This document shows, one piece after another, positions 5,870 through 7,451 of a DNA stretch of 7,451 nt; positions within the stretch are counted from its first letter, which is position 1; the number at the start of each line of letters is the position of its first letter. The DNA is from an uncultured Prevotella sp. (GTDB taxonomy: Bacteria; Bacteroidota; Bacteroidia; Bacteroidales; Bacteroidaceae), in the NCBI GenBank assembly GCA_900557035.1, contig USRA01000076.1, positions 1 through 7,451 of the forward strand. The letters run 5' to 3'. The translations under genes were made by a program, and so were the position numbers. Below the pieces are notes generated by a model. The model was not told where the DNA came from, searched no databases, and was given only the letters and a program-made list of their open reading frames with translations.

Positions 5870-7288
5870 ATGGCTGAAGTTAAAAATTTTAGAGTAGAGT
5901 CAGACCTTTTAGGTGAACTCAAAGTTCCTGCTGAAGCACTTTACGGTGTACAGACACAGCGCGGTATCAACAACTATCACATTTCCCGTAAGACTATGAA
6001 AGCTTACCCTGATTTCATCATCGCTATCGCTTACGTGAAGTTGGCAGCTATCGAGACCAACCATACCCTCGGTGTGATCAACGATGAAATTTCGGGTTCT
6101 ATCTCTCAGGCTTGCCGCGAGATCATCGAAGGCAAATGGCATGAGAACTTCCCTATCGACATGGTACAGGGTGGTGCTGGTACTTCTGTAAACATGAATG
6201 CCAACGAGGTGATAGCTAACCGTGCACTCGAAATCATGGGTCACGAGAAGGGTGACTATCAGTTCTGCTCTCCTAACGACCATTGCAACTGTGGACAGAG
6301 CACCAACGATGTTTACCCAACCTCAATCCGTTTGGCTTTGATTCGTATGAATACACACCTGGTGGGTGCTTTGACTGGTTTGATCAGCGCATTCCGCTAC
6401 AAGGCAGACGAATATGCAGACGTTATCAAGATGGGCCGTACTCAGTTGCAGGATGCAGTTCCAATGTCTTTCGGTCAGGAATTCAATGCATACGCCAACA
6501 ACCTGGAAGAGGAAATCCTCAATCTGGAGCGCAACGTGAAGCTCTTACATGAGATCAATATGGGTGGTACTGCTATCGGTACAGGTTTGAACGCAGTTCC
6601 TGGCTTTGCTAAGCTTTGTGCTGCCAACCTCAGCAAGTTGACTGGCGAAAACTTCGAAACAGCTACCGACCTGGTAGAGGCTACCCCTGATACCGGTGCT
6701 TACGTAAGCTACTCTTCAGCTCTGAAGCGCTTGGCAATCAAGCTATCTAAGATCTGTAACGACCTCCGTTTGATGGCTTCTGGTCCTCGCTGCGGTCTGA
6801 ACGAAATCAATCTCCCTGCCAAGGCACCAGGTTCTTCTATCATGCCAGGTAAGGTGAACCCTGTTATCCCTGAGGTAACCAACCAGGTTTGCTTCAAGGT
6901 AATCGGTAACGATGCTACTGTAAGCTTCGCAGCAGAGGCTGGTCAGTTAGAGTTGAACGTAATGGAGCCTATCATCACCGAGAGCCTCTTCGAGAGCTTG
7001 ACATGGATGAAGAACGCTATCGAGACTTTGACTTCTGAGTGTATCCTCGGAATCACCGTCAACAAGGAGCGCTGCTACGAGATGGTAAAGAACAGTATCG
7101 GTATCGTTACTGCCCTCAATCCTATCATCGGCTACAAGAAAAGTACTAAGGTTGCTAAGGAAGCTCACACCACAGGTCGTTCCGTTTATGACATCGTCAT
7201 CGAACAGGGCATTCTGAGCAAGGAAGAGCTTGACAAGGCACTCGACCCTAAGGAGATGTTGCAGTCACACAAATTTACCCTGAAATAA
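5870..7288 (+). CDS. aspA: Aspartate ammonia-lyase (aspartase)
   Basis: The 472-residue enzyme splits L-aspartate into fumarate and ammonia in the cytosol. In succinate-forming anaerobes the fumarate serves as respiratory electron acceptor. It is a complete member of the aspartase/fumarase superfamily: the N-terminal segment has LYGVQTQRGINNY (25-36); then come GGAGTSVNMNANEV (101-114) and CGQSTNDVYPTS (141-152), two of the three active-site segments; and the family signature GSSIMPGKVNP (321-331), whose first Ser322 matches the catalytic base of characterised aspartases. Aspartase rather than fumarase is supported by the start (RVESDLLGELKVP) and the overall wording of these motifs; fumarase C remains a small possibility. 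Length matches the usual 465-480 residues. Codon choice (many GGT, CGT, AAC, ATC) suggests high expression. It is monocistronic, divergent from the HTCS, with a TAA stop and a hairpin 34 bp downstream. Confidence 0.95.
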   Translation: MAEVKNFRVESDLLGELKVPAEALYGVQTQRGINNYHISRKTMKAYPDFIIAIAYVKLAAIETNHTLGVINDEISGSISQACREIIEGKWHENFPIDMVQGGAGTSVNMNANEVIANRALEIMGHEKGDYQFCSPNDHCNCGQSTNDVYPTSIRLALIRMNTHLVGALTGLISAFRYKADEYADVIKMGRTQLQDAVPMSFGQEFNAYANNLEEEILNLERNVKLLHEINMGGTAIGTGLNAVPGFAKLCAANLSKLTGENFETATDLVEATPDTGAYVSYSSALKRLAIKLSKICNDLRLMASGPRCGLNEINLPAKAPGSSIMPGKVNPVIPEVTNQVCFKVIGNDATVSFAAEAGQLELNVMEPIITESLFESLTWMKNAIETLTSECILGITVNKERCYEMVKNSIGIVTALNPIIGYKKSTKVAKEAHTTGRSVYDIVIEQGILSKEELDKALDPKEMLQSHKFTLK

Positions 7289-7321
7289 ATTTTCCATAAC
7301 CAGTCAGCTGATTAGCAGACA

Positions 7322-7379
7322 AACAAAAAACCTGTAAGTGTATCCTCACCAAGAGAATATAGCTTACAGGTTATTTGTT
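7322..7379 (+). terminator. Long hairpin after aspA, likely terminator
   Basis: AACAAAAAACCTGTAAG (7322-7338) pairs with CTTACAGGTTATTTGTT (7363-7379) with one A-A mismatch. The interior can pair further (TATCCTC with GAGAATA, one mismatch), leaving a loop of about 5 nt. The right arm ends U-rich when read in the aspA direction, and the left arm's A-run would do the same for the opposite strand, so a shared terminator is possible. The 72 bp after it up to the window edge show no gene. Confidence 0.7.
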
Positions 7380-7451
7380 ATACATAAAACTTAAATGCCC
7401 TGTTTTACTCTAATTGAGCAAGCTTTGAGCGTATTTTTTAACGTTAATTAT

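Overview
The window looks like chromosomal DNA of a gut or oral Bacteroidales bacterium, most likely Prevotella/Segatella. The reasons are a hybrid two-component system (HTCS) regulator of the type almost confined to Bacteroidota, a GH92 alpha-mannosidase relic typical of their polysaccharide-utilisation loci, promoter -7 boxes of the Bacteroidota form TAnnTTTG (with a TTTG -33 box at dinB), and AT-rich leaders without Shine-Dalgarno sequences. The genus is inferred from style and protein likeness, not proven.

Layout from left to right. (1) Positions 1-67 hold the first 22 codons of a divergent minus-strand gene with a signal-peptide-like start. (2) A bidirectional promoter region leads to dinB (313-1434, +), the Y-family DNA polymerase IV, closed by a strong hairpin terminator at 1481-1518. 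(3) Positions 1530-1800 are a non-coding tract almost free of G on the + strand (5 G against 61 C), with three copies of an 11-mer. A short stretch of GAACGAT-type repeats follows. (4) Positions 1944-2775 (-) are the wreck of a GH92 glycoside hydrolase. Four collinear pieces of the protein (about 270 of a usual 730-770 residues) lie edge to edge in shifting frames. (5) Positions 2791-5592 (-) encode an intact 933-residue HTCS: a lipoprotein-type periplasmic sugar-binding sensor, one membrane helix, histidine kinase, receiver and AraC DNA-binding domain. Its coding sequence contains three perfect TTATCCACA (DnaA-box) 9-mers within 31 bp. (6) A 277-bp divergent promoter region separates it from aspA (5870-7288, +), aspartate ammonia-lyase, which is followed by a long hairpin.

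The HTCS and the GH92 relic probably belonged to one glycan-utilisation locus. The regulator has survived while its neighbouring enzyme has been removed by at least four deletions, so it is now orphaned or controls targets elsewhere. dinB and aspA are ordinary housekeeping-type genes and seem unrelated to that locus. I see no RNA gene, CRISPR array, insertion sequence or phage gene. I found no clearly new multi-gene system. The least ordinary signals are the fragmented GH92 gene, the G-free tract (a possible Rho-loading site or uncharacterised transcript) and the DnaA-box cluster inside the regulator gene.
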